Positions 26,063-34,507 of a stretch of 64,000 bases of DNA are shown piece after piece. The DNA is taken from contig NZ_CM001437.1 in assembly GCF_000243275.1 (NCBI RefSeq), positions 2,673,812-2,737,811 on the forward strand, read 5' to 3'. Position numbers and translations under genes: made by a program. Source of the DNA: Myroides odoratus DSM 2801 (GTDB taxonomy: Bacteria > Bacteroidota > Bacteroidia > Flavobacteriales > Flavobacteriaceae). Under the pieces are notes generated by a model that worked only from the letters and a program-made list of their open reading frames with translations, was not told the DNA's origin and made no database searches. Each line of letters begins with the position of its first letter. Positions within the stretch are counted from its first letter, which is position 1.

Positions 26063-26677
26063 ATGAGTTTGATTAAGCTGACAGTTAAAGGAATTTCATA
26101 TAGCCATTCTCAAAATGGTGCCTATGCCCTTATCTTAGATGAAGAGCATGGGGATCGAAAATTACCTATTGTTATTGGAGCTTTTGAAGCACAGGCTATT
26201 GCCATTGCTATAGAGGAAGAAATTAGACCTCCAAGACCTTTAACCCACGATTTATTTAAAAGTTTTGCCGATACATTTGATATTCAACTGAAACATGTTA
26301 TTGTTCACAAATTAGTGGATGGCGTGTTTTTTTCGAGTTTAGTTTGGGAAAAAAATGGAATTGAAGAAGTGATGGATGCGCGTACATCCGATGCAATTGC
26401 TTTGGCAATTCGCTTTTTTGCCCCAATTTATACCTATCCTGATATCATGAATAAAGCAGGAATTATTTTAAGCGGAAACCCAGAAGTAGAGGAGGAAGAT
26501 CCTGCAGATGACGATATCGCAAGTCAAGTAGAACAATTTCTAGAACTAGATATTGAAGGAAAAGGTTACAGTAAATTTGGATTACAAGATTTACAGCGAT
26601 TATTAAATGAAGCTATTGGTAATGAAGATTACGAAACGGCAGCAAGAATTAGAGACGAAATTAGTAAGCGATCATAG
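26063..26677 (+). CDS. Bifunctional nuclease family (DUF151) protein with C-terminal UVR motif
   Basis: Two-domain protein of 204 residues. Residues about 1-130 are the DUF151/bifunctional nuclease domain (VKGISYSHSQNGAYALILDE, GDRKLPIVIGAFEAQAIAIA, DARTSDAIALAIRFFAPIYT), a fold with reported DNase/RNase activity in some members. An acidic linker follows, then a UVR (UvrB/UvrC) helical hairpin at residues 170-204 (LQDLQRLLNEAIGNEDYETA), usually a protein-protein contact. This fusion is common in Bacteroidota. thyA starts 19 bases later and may share the transcript. Confidence 0.9.
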   Translation: MSLIKLTVKGISYSHSQNGAYALILDEEHGDRKLPIVIGAFEAQAIAIAIEEEIRPPRPLTHDLFKSFADTFDIQLKHVIVHKLVDGVFFSSLVWEKNGIEEVMDARTSDAIALAIRFFAPIYTYPDIMNKAGIILSGNPEVEEEDPADDDIASQVEQFLELDIEGKGYSKFGLQDLQRLLNEAIGNEDYETAARIRDEISKRS

Positions 26678-26683
26678 TTAATT

Positions 26684-26691
26684 AAGGAGGG
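26684..26691 (+). promoter_or_regulatory. Strong Shine-Dalgarno sequence before thyA
   Basis: AAGGAGGG sits 5 bases before the thyA ATG. Such full anti-SD complements are rare in this window, where most starts show none. Confidence 0.7.
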
Positions 26692-26696
26692 AAAGA

Positions 26697-27521
26697 ATGA
26701 AACAATATTTAAATTTAGTACAAGAAGTTTTAGATAAAGGTGTACAAAAAGGAGATCGTACTGGAACAGGAACGAAGAGTATCTTTGGTCATCAAATGCG
26801 TTTTGATTTGGCAGAAGGATTTCCCTTGGTAACGACTAAAAAAGTACATTTAAAATCCATTATCCACGAGCTTTTATGGTTTTTAAAGGGAGAAACAAAT
26901 ATCGCTTATTTAAAAGAAAATGGGGTTCGTATTTGGGATGAATGGGCAGATGAAAATGGAGATTTAGGCCCTGTATATGGCTATCAATGGCGCAATTGGA
27001 ACGGAGAGGGAATTGATCAAATCAAAGAAGTAATCGATACCTTAAAGAACAATCCAGATAGTAGACGAATCATGGTTTCAGCATGGAACCCAAGTGTATT
27101 ACCTGATACTAGTGTTTCCTTTGCGGAAAATGTAGCGAATAATAAAGCGGCTTTACCTCCGTGCCATTCTTTTTTTCAATTTTATGTAGCAGAAGGAAAA
27201 TTGTCTTGTCAACTGTATCAACGCAGTGCTGATGTTTTCTTAGGAGTGCCATTTAATATTGCTTCGTATGCATTATTGACGATGATGGTTGCTCAAGTCT
27301 GTGATTTAGAAGTGGGCGATTTTGTTCATACATTTGGAGATGTTCACATTTACAATAACCACATTGAACAAGTAAACCTACAGCTAAGTAGAACACCTTA
27401 TGCGTTGCCAAAAATGAAAATCAATCCAGCTGTAAAAGATATTTTTAGCTTTACTTACGAGGATTTTACACTAGAAGATTATGTATCTCATCCTGCGATA
27501 AAAGGTAAAGTATCTGTATAA
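26697..27521 (+). CDS. thyA: Thymidylate synthase ThyA
   Basis: Makes dTMP from dUMP with methylene-tetrahydrofolate as carbon donor and reductant, releasing dihydrofolate. Its 274 residues hold the ThyA hallmarks: [16 protein letters not shown] near residue 22, [24 protein letters not shown], the catalytic cysteine in [13 protein letters not shown] (near residue 160), [20 protein letters not shown] and the dUMP-binding [10 protein letters not shown] short insert ([10 protein letters not shown]) precedes the catalytic loop. It sits in an operon with folA, which recycles the dihydrofolate, and a deoxynucleoside kinase. Confidence 0.98.
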   Translation: MKQYLNLVQEVLDKGVQKGDRTGTGTKSIFGHQMRFDLAEGFPLVTTKKVHLKSIIHELLWFLKGETNIAYLKENGVRIWDEWADENGDLGPVYGYQWRNWNGEGIDQIKEVIDTLKNNPDSRRIMVSAWNPSVLPDTSVSFAENVANNKAALPPCHSFFQFYVAEGKLSCQLYQRSADVFLGVPFNIASYALLTMMVAQVCDLEVGDFVHTFGDVHIYNNHIEQVNLQLSRTPYALPKMKINPAVKDIFSFTYEDFTLEDYVSHPAIKGKVSV

Positions 27522-27539
27522 TTCTAATCCAAAAATGCT

Positions 27540-27920
27540 ATGGAAAAAACGGAAGCAATTAAACAGTATGAATACGCAAAGAATCGAATCAAACAACGCA
27601 AGATGTTGTTGTTTCACTTTGTTGTTTTTCTTTTAGGGTCTATCGTACTATACGGAATTAATATGTGGGTGAAAGATCCGCAAATTGTAGGCGTTTGGTG
27701 GACTTATGCCATAGGGGCATGGGCCTTAGTGCTCTTGTTTCACGTGATTAATGTATTGGTCGTTAATCGCTTTATGGGACCCGCTTGGCAAGAGCGAGAA
27801 ATTGAACGATTAATCGCTATTCAACAAGAAAAAATTAGACAGTTACGTGCTAAAGTGGAAAAGGATTTCCCTTTGGTGGATGTAAAACGCGATTTAAATC
27901 ACGACGATTCAAAACAGTAA
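27540..27920 (+). CDS. 2TM-domain membrane protein
   Basis: A 126-residue protein of the 2TM domain family, widespread in Flavobacteria and of unknown function. It shows a basic N-terminal helix (YEYAKNRIKQRKMLLFHF), two transmembrane helices (about residues 23-44 and 58-78, WWTYAIGAWALVLLFHVINV), then a charged amphipathic helix (ERLIAIQQEKIRQLRAKVEK). In some genomes this domain follows LytTR regulators; here it stands between thyA (18 bases) and folA (3 bases), so it is part of the nucleotide operon by position only. Confidence 0.85.
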   Translation: MEKTEAIKQYEYAKNRIKQRKMLLFHFVVFLLGSIVLYGINMWVKDPQIVGVWWTYAIGAWALVLLFHVINVLVVNRFMGPAWQEREIERLIAIQQEKIRQLRAKVEKDFPLVDVKRDLNHDDSKQ

Positions 27921-27923
27921 ATC

Positions 27924-28409
27924 ATGATTACTTTAATAGCAGCAATTGCAGAGAATAAGGTATTAGGAAAAGACAATGCAATCATTTGGCATTTACCAGA
28001 TGATTTTAAACACTTCAAAACATTAACTTCTCATCATTATATTATAATGGGACGTAAAACGTTTGAATCGTTTCCTAAGCCCTTACCTAATCGTACACAT
28101 GTGATTATTACAAGACAACAAGATTATGTTGTTCCTGAACATTGCATTGTTGTACATAGTTTAGCTGAAGCCCTAACGCTTACTCAAAAAGAAGAAGAAG
28201 TGTTTGTGATAGGAGGAGGTGAAATCTATCATCAAGCTTTGGACTACGCCGATAAATTAGAATTAACTCAAATTCACGCTTCTTTTGAAGGAGATGCGTT
28301 TTTCCCTGAATTCTCAACTTCCGATTGGCAATTGGTAAAGGAGAGTTATCATCCACAAGATGAACGACACGCCTACGCTTTTACTTTTCAAACGTATACT
28401 CGAAAGTAG
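27924..28409 (+). CDS. folA: Dihydrofolate reductase
   Basis: Reduces dihydrofolate to tetrahydrofolate with NADPH; target of trimethoprim. Its 161 residues show the family layout: ITLIAAIAENKVLGKDNAI (residues 2-20), WHLPDDFKHFK with the catalytic acidic residue D26-27, IIMGRKTFESFPKPLPNRTH, and VFVIGGGEIYHQALDYADKL near residue 93. It follows thyA and the 2TM gene by a 3-base gap and is followed at 2 bases by an exported protein gene, so it lies mid-operon. Confidence 0.97.
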   Translation: MITLIAAIAENKVLGKDNAIIWHLPDDFKHFKTLTSHHYIIMGRKTFESFPKPLPNRTHVIITRQQDYVVPEHCIVVHSLAEALTLTQKEEEVFVIGGGEIYHQALDYADKLELTQIHASFEGDAFFPEFSTSDWQLVKESYHPQDERHAYAFTFQTYTRK

Positions 28410-28411
28410 AT

Positions 28412-29206
28412 ATGAAAAAGTTATTCGCTTTGTTTATTCTTTGCGGTAGTTTTGTTGCAACGGCTCAAGAATCTTTGCAAGCTCAGTATTTAAATAGTGA
28501 AACGCTTAAGGAAAAAGAAGTTTTTCTCGGTAAAGATATTTTTGACAATACCTTTGTACAAGAAGAAAATATCTTGCGCAAACGAAGTAAATACAGCTCA
28601 GAGCACTTTAGCTTACCTAAGCTCGGTACATTGAAAATGGTTGACTTAACCAATTCTCAGTTTCCGGTTTTGTTTTATAGCGATTTTAATTCCATCGTTT
28701 TATTGAGTAAGGAATTAGCCTTATTAAATACCATTGATTTAACAGGGCGTTTCTCAGCAATGGACCCTGCTTATATTGCTACAAGTACACAAAAGAATTT
28801 GTGGATAGTAAACCAAGCCAATCAAAGTGTGGTGCGCTATAATTTAAGTACGCTTGAAGTACGCAATATTTATACAATTAAAGAGGATCAAATCAAGGCA
28901 TATCAGTCTACCCTGAATTATTTGTATCGTATTACTTCAACAAATCAAATTAAAGGAATTGATATCTATGGTAATGAAGTATTGGACTATACATTGCCTA
29001 CAGATTATGAACACATTCAGATTGTAAATAATAAACAAGTATTTTATTCGCATCTAAATAAGCTGTACTATGTTGATATGGAGAAGAATAAGATTTGGGA
29101 AATTGCAGTTGATGTAAAAAGCATTTTAGGCTTCTTTTATAACACTCAAAAATTGAGTATTTTTACCGAGCAAAAAATAAATAATTATCAAATAAAATTA
29201 CCGTAA
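28412..29206 (+). CDS. Exported protein of unknown function, propeller-like repeats
   Basis: A 264-residue protein with a signal peptide (KKLFALFILCGSFVATAQ). The mature chain is beta-rich with repeated short strands ending in polar turns (FPVLFYSDFNSIVLLSKELA, NLWIVNQANQSVVRYNLSTL, YLYRITSTNQIKGIDIYGNE, KLYYVDMEKNKIWEIAVDV), which suggests a small beta-propeller. I do not recognise a functional family. The stop codon overlaps the start of the deoxynucleoside kinase by one base (TAATG), so the two are translationally coupled. An exported protein in a cytosolic nucleotide operon is unexpected. Confidence 0.7.
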   Translation: MKKLFALFILCGSFVATAQESLQAQYLNSETLKEKEVFLGKDIFDNTFVQEENILRKRSKYSSEHFSLPKLGTLKMVDLTNSQFPVLFYSDFNSIVLLSKELALLNTIDLTGRFSAMDPAYIATSTQKNLWIVNQANQSVVRYNLSTLEVRNIYTIKEDQIKAYQSTLNYLYRITSTNQIKGIDIYGNEVLDYTLPTDYEHIQIVNNKQVFYSHLNKLYYVDMEKNKIWEIAVDVKSILGFFYNTQKLSIFTEQKINNYQIKLP

Positions 29207-29820
29207 TGCATATAGCGATTGCTGGAAATATTGGAGCGGGAAAAACAACACTAACAGATTTATTAGCCAAACATTATGGATGGGAAGCACATTATGAAGA
29301 TGTGGTTGATAATCCATATTTAGATGACTTTTACCACCAAATGGATCGATGGTCATTTAATTTACAAGTCTATTTCTTGAATAGTCGTTTTCGCCAAGTG
29401 CTTCAAATCAGACAAAGTGGAAAAACAATTATTCAAGATCGAACGATATATGAGGATGCTCATATTTTCGCTCCGAACTTGCATGCTATGGGCTTGATGT
29501 CTAATCGAGATTTTAAAAACTACGCTACTCTTTTTGACTTGATGCAAGACTTAGTAGCTGCACCAGATTTATTAATTTACTTGAGAAGCACAGTGCCTAA
29601 TCTAGTGGGACAGATTCACAAAAGAGGAAGAGAGTATGAAAATTCAATCTCTATTGAGTATTTGAGTGGGTTGAATGATCGCTATGAAAATTGGATCAAA
29701 GGGTATGACAAAGGAAAATTATTAGTCATTGATGTCGATCACATGGATTTTGTAGATAAGCCTGAAGATTTAGGATTAATTATCGATAAAATCAATGCGG
29801 AAATCAATGGATTATTTTAG
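29206..29820 (+). CDS. Deoxynucleoside kinase (dAK/dGK type)
   Basis: Phosphorylates deoxyribonucleosides with ATP in the salvage pathway. The 204 residues follow the dNK family: P-loop HIAIAGNIGAGKTTLTDLLA (residues 2-21), the substrate region FNLQVYFLNSRF, the catalytic DRTIYEDAHIFA segment (the ERS/DRT motif near residue 86), and the lid region with arginines (QIHKRGREYENSI). The preferred base cannot be told, though bacterial members usually act on dA or dG. It ends the thyA-folA operon, placing salvage and thymidylate synthesis under common control. Confidence 0.93.
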   Translation: MHIAIAGNIGAGKTTLTDLLAKHYGWEAHYEDVVDNPYLDDFYHQMDRWSFNLQVYFLNSRFRQVLQIRQSGKTIIQDRTIYEDAHIFAPNLHAMGLMSNRDFKNYATLFDLMQDLVAAPDLLIYLRSTVPNLVGQIHKRGREYENSISIEYLSGLNDRYENWIKGYDKGKLLVIDVDHMDFVDKPEDLGLIIDKINAEINGLF

Positions 29821-29830
29821 ATAAAAAACA

Positions 29831-29858
29831 AAAAAAGAGCCTAAGGCTCTTTTTTTTA
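29831..29858. terminator. Bidirectional terminator between the kinase gene and gldA
   Basis: AAAAAAGAGCC, loop TAA, GGCTCTTTTTTTT. A- and T-runs on both sides allow it to end both convergent transcripts. Confidence 0.85.
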
Positions 29859-29864
29859 TTTCTA

Positions 29865-30767
29865 TTATTCACTAGTTGTAAATTCGTGAAAAAGTTTTTC
29901 TAAATTTTTGTTCTTTGGTTGTAAAGAAAGCGTTTTTAACCCTTGTTGTTGCGCAAAATCATAAACCGTAGCACGGTAGTCCTGATCTGTTGGGAAAACA
30001 AGCTCCCATTGCGTATCGTGTACGTGATTGGCTTTGATGAGGTGTGGAATTCGATTAACGAATTCAATTTCAATCTTAAAGTCAAACTCTACAGCAATAA
30101 TTTGTTCATGTTGGTTGTCTAATAATTCGTGTAAGAATTGATCCGCAACAATATGCCCTTTTTTAATGATAATAACACGCTCACAAATTGCCTCTACTTC
30201 TTGCATAATATGGGTAGAAAGAAATACCGTTTTGTCTTTCCCTACCGTTTTGATTAACTCTCTAATTTCAACCAATTGATTGGGATCAAGTCCTGTGGTC
30301 GGCTCATCTAAGATCAATACTTCAGGGTCGTGTAGTAAAGCCGTGGCAATTCCGACACGCTGACGATATCCTTTGGACAGTTGCCCAATTTTTTTATGCG
30401 CCTCTGGTGTTAATCCTGTCAAGGTAATTACTTCTTCAATGCGCTCTTTTTTTGTTTTGTAAATCGAGGCATTAAACTGTAAATATTCTCGGACATACAT
30501 ATCCAAATAAAGCGGATTATGTTCTGGTAAATAACCAATCGATTGTTGTACTTTTTTTGCTTGTGTTGCTACGTTATACTCGTTGACGTAAGCAACTCCT
30601 TCGTCACTGTGAATAAAGGTAGTTAGTATTTTCATCAGCGTTGATTTTCCTGCTCCATTTGGGCCTAAGAAACCTACAATTTGCCCTTTAGGCACCGTGA
30701 AACTGATGGCGCTTAACGCTTGTTGCTCGCCGTAATATTTACTAATATTTTCTACTTTAATAGACAT
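29865..30767 (-). CDS. gldA: GldA-type ABC transporter ATP-binding protein
   Basis: Cytoplasmic ATPase of an ABC-2-type transporter; GldA works with GldF and GldG and was the first gene tied to gliding in Flavobacterium johnsoniae. The 300 residues hold Walker A GFLGPNGAGKSTLMK (near residue 33), the Q-loop IGYLPEHNPLY, signature LSKGYRQRVGIA, Walker B VLILDEPTTGLDP and the H-loop FLSTHIMQEVEA. The start at 30767 (MSIKVENISKYYG) follows the family; the longer open frame from 30848 would overlap the DUF1634 gene and has no domain support. gldFG are not here. The name rests on the close N-terminal fit; a general ABC-2 ATPase is the alternative. Confidence 0.85.
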   Translation of the reverse strand: MSIKVENISKYYGEQQALSAISFTVPKGQIVGFLGPNGAGKSTLMKILTTFIHSDEGVAYVNEYNVATQAKKVQQSIGYLPEHNPLYLDMYVREYLQFNASIYKTKKERIEEVITLTGLTPEAHKKIGQLSKGYRQRVGIATALLHDPEVLILDEPTTGLDPNQLVEIRELIKTVGKDKTVFLSTHIMQEVEAICERVIIIKKGHIVADQFLHELLDNQHEQIIAVEFDFKIEIEFVNRIPHLIKANHVHDTQWELVFPTDQDYRATVYDFAQQQGLKTLSLQPKNKNLEKLFHEFTTSE

Positions 30768-30804
30768 ATATAATGGAAGGTTAGTAAAAACAAATGTAGG
30801 TAAA

Positions 30805-31194
30805 TTAATGAGAAAATCCGAAGGACACGCTAAGAATGATAACCGCAATTACAATTAGGGTAATCACAACATACATCGCGTCTTTTTCGAGGATAAAAGA
30901 AAAGAGCGATAAGAGTAAACGCAGAGCAGGTGTTAAAAACAAGAGCAAAATGCCCAAGAAAATAATCGACTCTCCGTTCCATTCCTTGACCCCTTGAAAG
31001 ATGGTTTTAAAAACAACAAATAGATTTTGATCTTTTTCAACAAACGTAGAGAAAGAAACGACTTGTTGGGAATCTTTTGCTAACAGAATAATTCCACCTA
31101 GCAGTGTTACGGTTAAAGCACTTAATACGCCATAACGCAACACATTTCCGATGATACTTTGTAATTGATTATCTGTAAATTTAGTTGTACTCAT
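30805..31194 (-). CDS. DUF1634 membrane protein
   Basis: A 129-residue integral membrane protein with three hydrophobic segments (about residues 19-40, 75-95 and 105-125) and the DUF1634 pattern RYGVLSALTVTLLGGIILL near the N-terminus and LLFLTPALRLLLSLFSFILE in the middle. DUF1634 proteins are regularly encoded next to TauE/SafE permeases, as here (10 bases after 31205..32047), so it is probably an accessory subunit of that exporter. No biochemical role is established. Confidence 0.88.
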   Translation of the reverse strand: MSTTKFTDNQLQSIIGNVLRYGVLSALTVTLLGGIILLAKDSQQVVSFSTFVEKDQNLFVVFKTIFQGVKEWNGESIIFLGILLLFLTPALRLLLSLFSFILEKDAMYVVITLIVIAVIILSVSFGFSH

Positions 31195-31204
31195 AGTTTT
31201 GGCT

Positions 31205-32047
31205 TTAAATTTTTCCTGTAATTCCGTTGTAAATCATGTTCAAGGCGATGATGAAAATAAGTACCGCAAAAAACAATTTGAGTTTTTTAGTGTTGGCTTT
31301 CATTAGCACTTTCGCACCAACCATAGAACCAATTAATACTCCTATAATAACAGGCATACAGATGGATGGTTCAATATACCCCTTTTGAATATAGATAACC
31401 GAACTGGCAATAGCTGTAACTCCCATCATAAAATTACTCGTTGTGGTAGATACTTTGAAAGGAACCTTCATGATGGTATCCATTGCAATTACTTTAAAGG
31501 CTCCAGACCCAATTCCTAATAACCCCGACATCATACCTGCAACACCCATCATGCTAAATCCACCAAGAATATTAGTCATGCTATAGTGTACTTTTTCACC
31601 ACTAGTTGTAGGGTAATTGCCTGCTAGTTTGAGTTTTTTCGCTAAAGTACTGCCTTGTTCTGGTAGAATAAGGTGGTCTTCTTTTTTGCGAATCGAATTA
31701 AGAGAAGAAAAAATTAAGGTGGCTCCAAAAATAATAGCGAGTAAAGAAGTAGGGGCATTGGTTGAGATAAGTGCACCTACTACAGCGCCAATGGTTGTGG
31801 CAATTTCGAGGAACATCCCCAATCGCATGTTGGTAATCCCTTCTCTAACATAGGCCGATGCAGAACCTGATGAGGTTGCAATTACGGCTACTAAAGCTGT
31901 TCCGATGGCGTAATGCATGTCAACACCGAGGAAAACAGAAAGTAAAGGGATTATAATAATACCGCCTCCAAGTCCTGATAATGAGCCGATAAAACCAGCT
32001 GCAAAGGCACCTAGAAACATAATTAAGATAAAAGTTAATAATGACAT
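31205..32047 (-). CDS. TauE/SafE-family sulfite or anion exporter
   Basis: Inner-membrane permease of the TauE/SafE family (280 residues, about eight helices), whose members move sulfite, sulfoacetate or related organic anions. The repeated half-motif is seen twice: GFIGSLSGLGGGIIIIPLLS (residues 19-38) and GMMSGLLGIGSGAFKVIAMD (about residues 177-196). The substrate is not evident and no sulfur-metabolism genes lie near. It forms an operon with the DUF1634 gene. Near-consensus -7 boxes occur upstream but none is perfect. Confidence 0.9.
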   Translation of the reverse strand: MSLLTFILIMFLGAFAAGFIGSLSGLGGGIIIIPLLSVFLGVDMHYAIGTALVAVIATSSGSASAYVREGITNMRLGMFLEIATTIGAVVGALISTNAPTSLLAIIFGATLIFSSLNSIRKKEDHLILPEQGSTLAKKLKLAGNYPTTSGEKVHYSMTNILGGFSMMGVAGMMSGLLGIGSGAFKVIAMDTIMKVPFKVSTTTSNFMMGVTAIASSVIYIQKGYIEPSICMPVIIGVLIGSMVGAKVLMKANTKKLKLFFAVLIFIIALNMIYNGITGKI

Positions 32048-32175
32048 TAAGGTTGAATTTTTTGATGAAAAGTAAATGTATTAATTATTATAAAAAACAA
32101 AGAACAAAAAGAGCTTTATCTGGTTTTAACCTTTTATCATTTTGGATTAAATCCCATTTTATAGAATATAACTCG

Positions 32176-32183
32176 TAAATTTG
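32176..32183 (+). promoter_or_regulatory. -7 promoter element for the DAHP synthase gene
   Basis: TAAATTTG is a perfect TAnnTTTG, 21 bases before the ATG at 32205. Confidence 0.65.
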
Positions 32184-32204
32184 CATCAAATGAAATTGTA
32201 AGAA

Positions 32205-33278
32205 ATGAGTAAAGATTGGTTAACTGCTTTTCAAGGTCAAGCCCCTGCAATTATAGCAGGTCCCTGTAGTGCTGAAACACCGGAACAATTGTTGCAAATC
32301 GCTCACTCTTTGCCTCAAGAGGTTAAAGTATTTCGTGCGGGAATTTGGAAACCAAGAACGAAACCAGGTGGATTTGAAGGAGTGGGAGCAATTGGTTTAG
32401 ACTGGATGCGACAGGTAAAAGAAGAAACAGGATTGTTGTTAGCAACAGAAGTAGCTACAGCAGAACATGTCGATTTGTGTTTGCAAAACGATATCGATAT
32501 CTTGTGGATTGGTGCTCGTACCGCTGTGAATCCTTTTTCTGTACAAGAAATAGCAGATGCCTTAAGGGGAACGGACAAAATCGTCATGCTGAAGAATCCG
32601 ATTAATCCAGATTTATCTTTATGGATGGGAGGATTAGAACGATTGGAGAAAGCAAATATCAAGAAGCTAGGTCTGATTCACCGTGGATTCAGTACCTATG
32701 AAAAAACAAAATATAGAAATATACCAGAATGGCAGATTCCTTTAGATATCAAATCAGAATTGCCTCATATACCTATTTTCTGTGATCCTTCACATATTAC
32801 AGGACGACGTGATCGCATTTTAGCGGTTTCTCAGTTAGCGTTGGATTTGAATTTCGATGGATTGATGATTGAAACACATTGCAATCCTGATAAAGCGTGG
32901 AGTGATGCCGCTCAACAAGTGACACCGGAACAATTGAAAACCATTGTGCAAGCCTTGAAACTGCGCAATATCACTGATGATACGGAGGAATACCTACAGA
33001 AATTACAAACCTATCGCATTCAAATTGACGATATGGATAGTAAAATTTTAGATCTGTTGAAAAAGAGAATGATGATTTCCGATGCGATTGGATCACTGAA
33101 ACGCGATAAAAATGTTGCTGTTTTTCAACAAGAACGATGGAATAGTATTGTGGAAAAAATGATGAAAGAAGGAGAACACCTCGGATTTACGGATGAATTT
33201 ATTCGCACCATTTACAATGCCATCCACCAAGAGAGTATTTACCGTCAGGATCAGGTAATTAATAGAAAAGAAGACTAA
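32205..33278 (+). CDS. Bifunctional 3-deoxy-7-phosphoheptulonate synthase / chorismate mutase type II
   Basis: Fusion enzyme at two points of aromatic amino-acid synthesis. Residues about 1-255 are a class Ibeta-type DAHP synthase (IIAGPCSAETPEQL, FRAGIWKPRTKPGGFEG, LATEVATAEH, MLKNPINPDLSLWMGGLER, PIFCDPSHITGRRD). Residues about 265-350 are an AroQ-type chorismate mutase (YRIQIDDMDSKILDLLKKRM with the conserved arginine and lysine ahead of DAIGSLKRDK). The mutase-last order is the Bacteroidota form; the mutase may also act as the allosteric prephenate sensor. A perfect -7 box and a following terminator show a single-gene unit. aroA lies 10 kb away. Confidence 0.95.
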   Translation: MSKDWLTAFQGQAPAIIAGPCSAETPEQLLQIAHSLPQEVKVFRAGIWKPRTKPGGFEGVGAIGLDWMRQVKEETGLLLATEVATAEHVDLCLQNDIDILWIGARTAVNPFSVQEIADALRGTDKIVMLKNPINPDLSLWMGGLERLEKANIKKLGLIHRGFSTYEKTKYRNIPEWQIPLDIKSELPHIPIFCDPSHITGRRDRILAVSQLALDLNFDGLMIETHCNPDKAWSDAAQQVTPEQLKTIVQALKLRNITDDTEEYLQKLQTYRIQIDDMDSKILDLLKKRMMISDAIGSLKRDKNVAVFQQERWNSIVEKMMKEGEHLGFTDEFIRTIYNAIHQESIYRQDQVINRKED

Positions 33279-33307
33279 AAAAGAAAGTGAATAATACAGC
33301 AGAATTA

Positions 33308-33341
33308 GACTAGGTATTTTTCTACCTAGTCTCTTTTTTTT
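33308..33341 (+). terminator. Intrinsic terminator of the DAHP synthase gene
   Basis: GACTAGGTA, loop TTTTTC, TACCTAGTC, then TC and eight T. Perfect 9-bp stem. Confidence 0.88.
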
Positions 33342-33356
33342 AGCTGGATTTTAAAA

Positions 33357-33364
33357 TATATTTG
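33357..33364 (+). promoter_or_regulatory. -7 promoter element abutting the rsgA start codon
   Basis: TATATTTG is a perfect TAnnTTTG that ends only 4 bases before the rsgA ATG. If used, transcription would begin at or next to the start codon. Confidence 0.55.
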
Positions 33365-33368
33365 CCCT

Positions 33369-34334
33369 ATGAAAGGAACAGTTTATAAATCAACAGGTAG
33401 CTGGTATCTTGTGAAAGGTGAAGATGGGCAATTTTACAATTGCCGCATCAAGGGAAAGTTTCGTATTAAGGGAATCAAAAGTACAAATCCCCTTGCAGTA
33501 GGTGATCACGTTATTTTTGAATTAGAAACAACGAATGATGCAACTACTGGTGTGATTCACGAGATTGCTCCTCGTATGAATTATATTGTGCGTAAATCAG
33601 TAAACTTATCTAAACAAGTACATATCATCGCTTCGAATATCGATACGATGTTCTTAATTGTTACGATTGATAATCCCGTGACTACAACGAGCTTTATTGA
33701 TCGTTTTTTAGTTACAGCGGAAGCGTATGGAATTAAAACGGTTTTAGTTTTCAATAAGATTGATACTTATTCAGAAGATGCATTAGATGAGCAATTGTAT
33801 TTGCAATACATCTATTCTCAAATAGGATATGAGTGTTTGCGTGTATCTGCATTAGAATCAAAAGGAATCGATGCGATTAAAGAACGCATGATTGGCAAGG
33901 TATCGATGTTCTCTGGGCATTCAGGGGTTGGGAAATCAACGTTGATTAATGCGATTGAACCTGGATTAAACCTGAAAACGGCACAAATCTCAGAGCAACA
34001 TCAACAAGGGCAACATACTACTACGTTTGCTGAGATGTTTGACTTAACGTTTGACGCGGCGATTATAGATACGCCTGGAATTCGTGGATTTGGAGTTGTT
34101 GATATGGCACCTCAAGAAGTCGGAGATTATTTTCCTGAATTTTTTGCCTTAAAAGATCAGTGTAAATTCAATAACTGTTTACATCGAGAAGAGCCACATT
34201 GTGCAGTAAAAGACGCTTTAGATCGAGATGAATTGGCTTGGTCGCGTTACAAAACCTACATCCAAATTTTAGATGGAGAAGAAGAGCATTATCGTACAGA
34301 TATTTATAAAGACGGAAGAAACCAAGAAGAATAA
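33369..34334 (+). CDS. rsgA: Ribosome small-subunit-dependent GTPase RsgA
   Basis: Circularly permuted GTPase that checks late maturation of the 30S subunit. The N-terminal OB domain (residues about 1-75) begins MKGTVYKSTGSWYLVKGEDG. The permuted G motifs are in the order G4 FNKID (near residue 133), G1 FSGHSGVGKSTLINAI (near residue 180) and G3 DTPGIRGF (near residue 236). The C-terminal zinc site is CKFNNCLHREEPHC. The 321 residues are normal. The terminator stem after the gene includes its stop codon in the loop. Confidence 0.97.
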   Translation: MKGTVYKSTGSWYLVKGEDGQFYNCRIKGKFRIKGIKSTNPLAVGDHVIFELETTNDATTGVIHEIAPRMNYIVRKSVNLSKQVHIIASNIDTMFLIVTIDNPVTTTSFIDRFLVTAEAYGIKTVLVFNKIDTYSEDALDEQLYLQYIYSQIGYECLRVSALESKGIDAIKERMIGKVSMFSGHSGVGKSTLINAIEPGLNLKTAQISEQHQQGQHTTTFAEMFDLTFDAAIIDTPGIRGFGVVDMAPQEVGDYFPEFFALKDQCKFNNCLHREEPHCAVKDALDRDELAWSRYKTYIQILDGEEEHYRTDIYKDGRNQEE

Positions 34335-34348
34335 TCTTGGTTTTTTTG
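34320..34348 (+). terminator. Intrinsic terminator of rsgA overlapping its stop codon
   Basis: ACCAAGA (34321-34327) pairs with TCTTGGT (34335-34341), followed by T-run to 34347. The TAA stop at 34332-34334 lies in the loop. Confidence 0.7.
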
Positions 34349-34477
34349 TTTCATTTTTAATTCATAAGATGAAAAAAGAGTAGAAGTAATAGGTATATAA
34401 CTTCTTTTAAAAGAAATCTATCTTTGTTTTTTGTTTTTTTAGATAGTTTTAGTTAATATAAAGTAAAAATTAACAGT

Positions 34478-34485
34478 TATATTTG
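34478..34485 (+). promoter_or_regulatory. -7 promoter element for the DUF3857 gene pair
   Basis: TATATTTG, a perfect TAnnTTTG, 22 bases before the ATG at 34508. Confidence 0.65.
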
Positions 34486-34507
34486 CGGCTTAAATGTAAA
34501 TGTTATT

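Noticed and set aside
30768..30848. N-terminal extension of GldA
   Set aside because: It overlaps the DUF1634 gene and adds residues not found in the family; MSIKVENISKYYG is the usual start.
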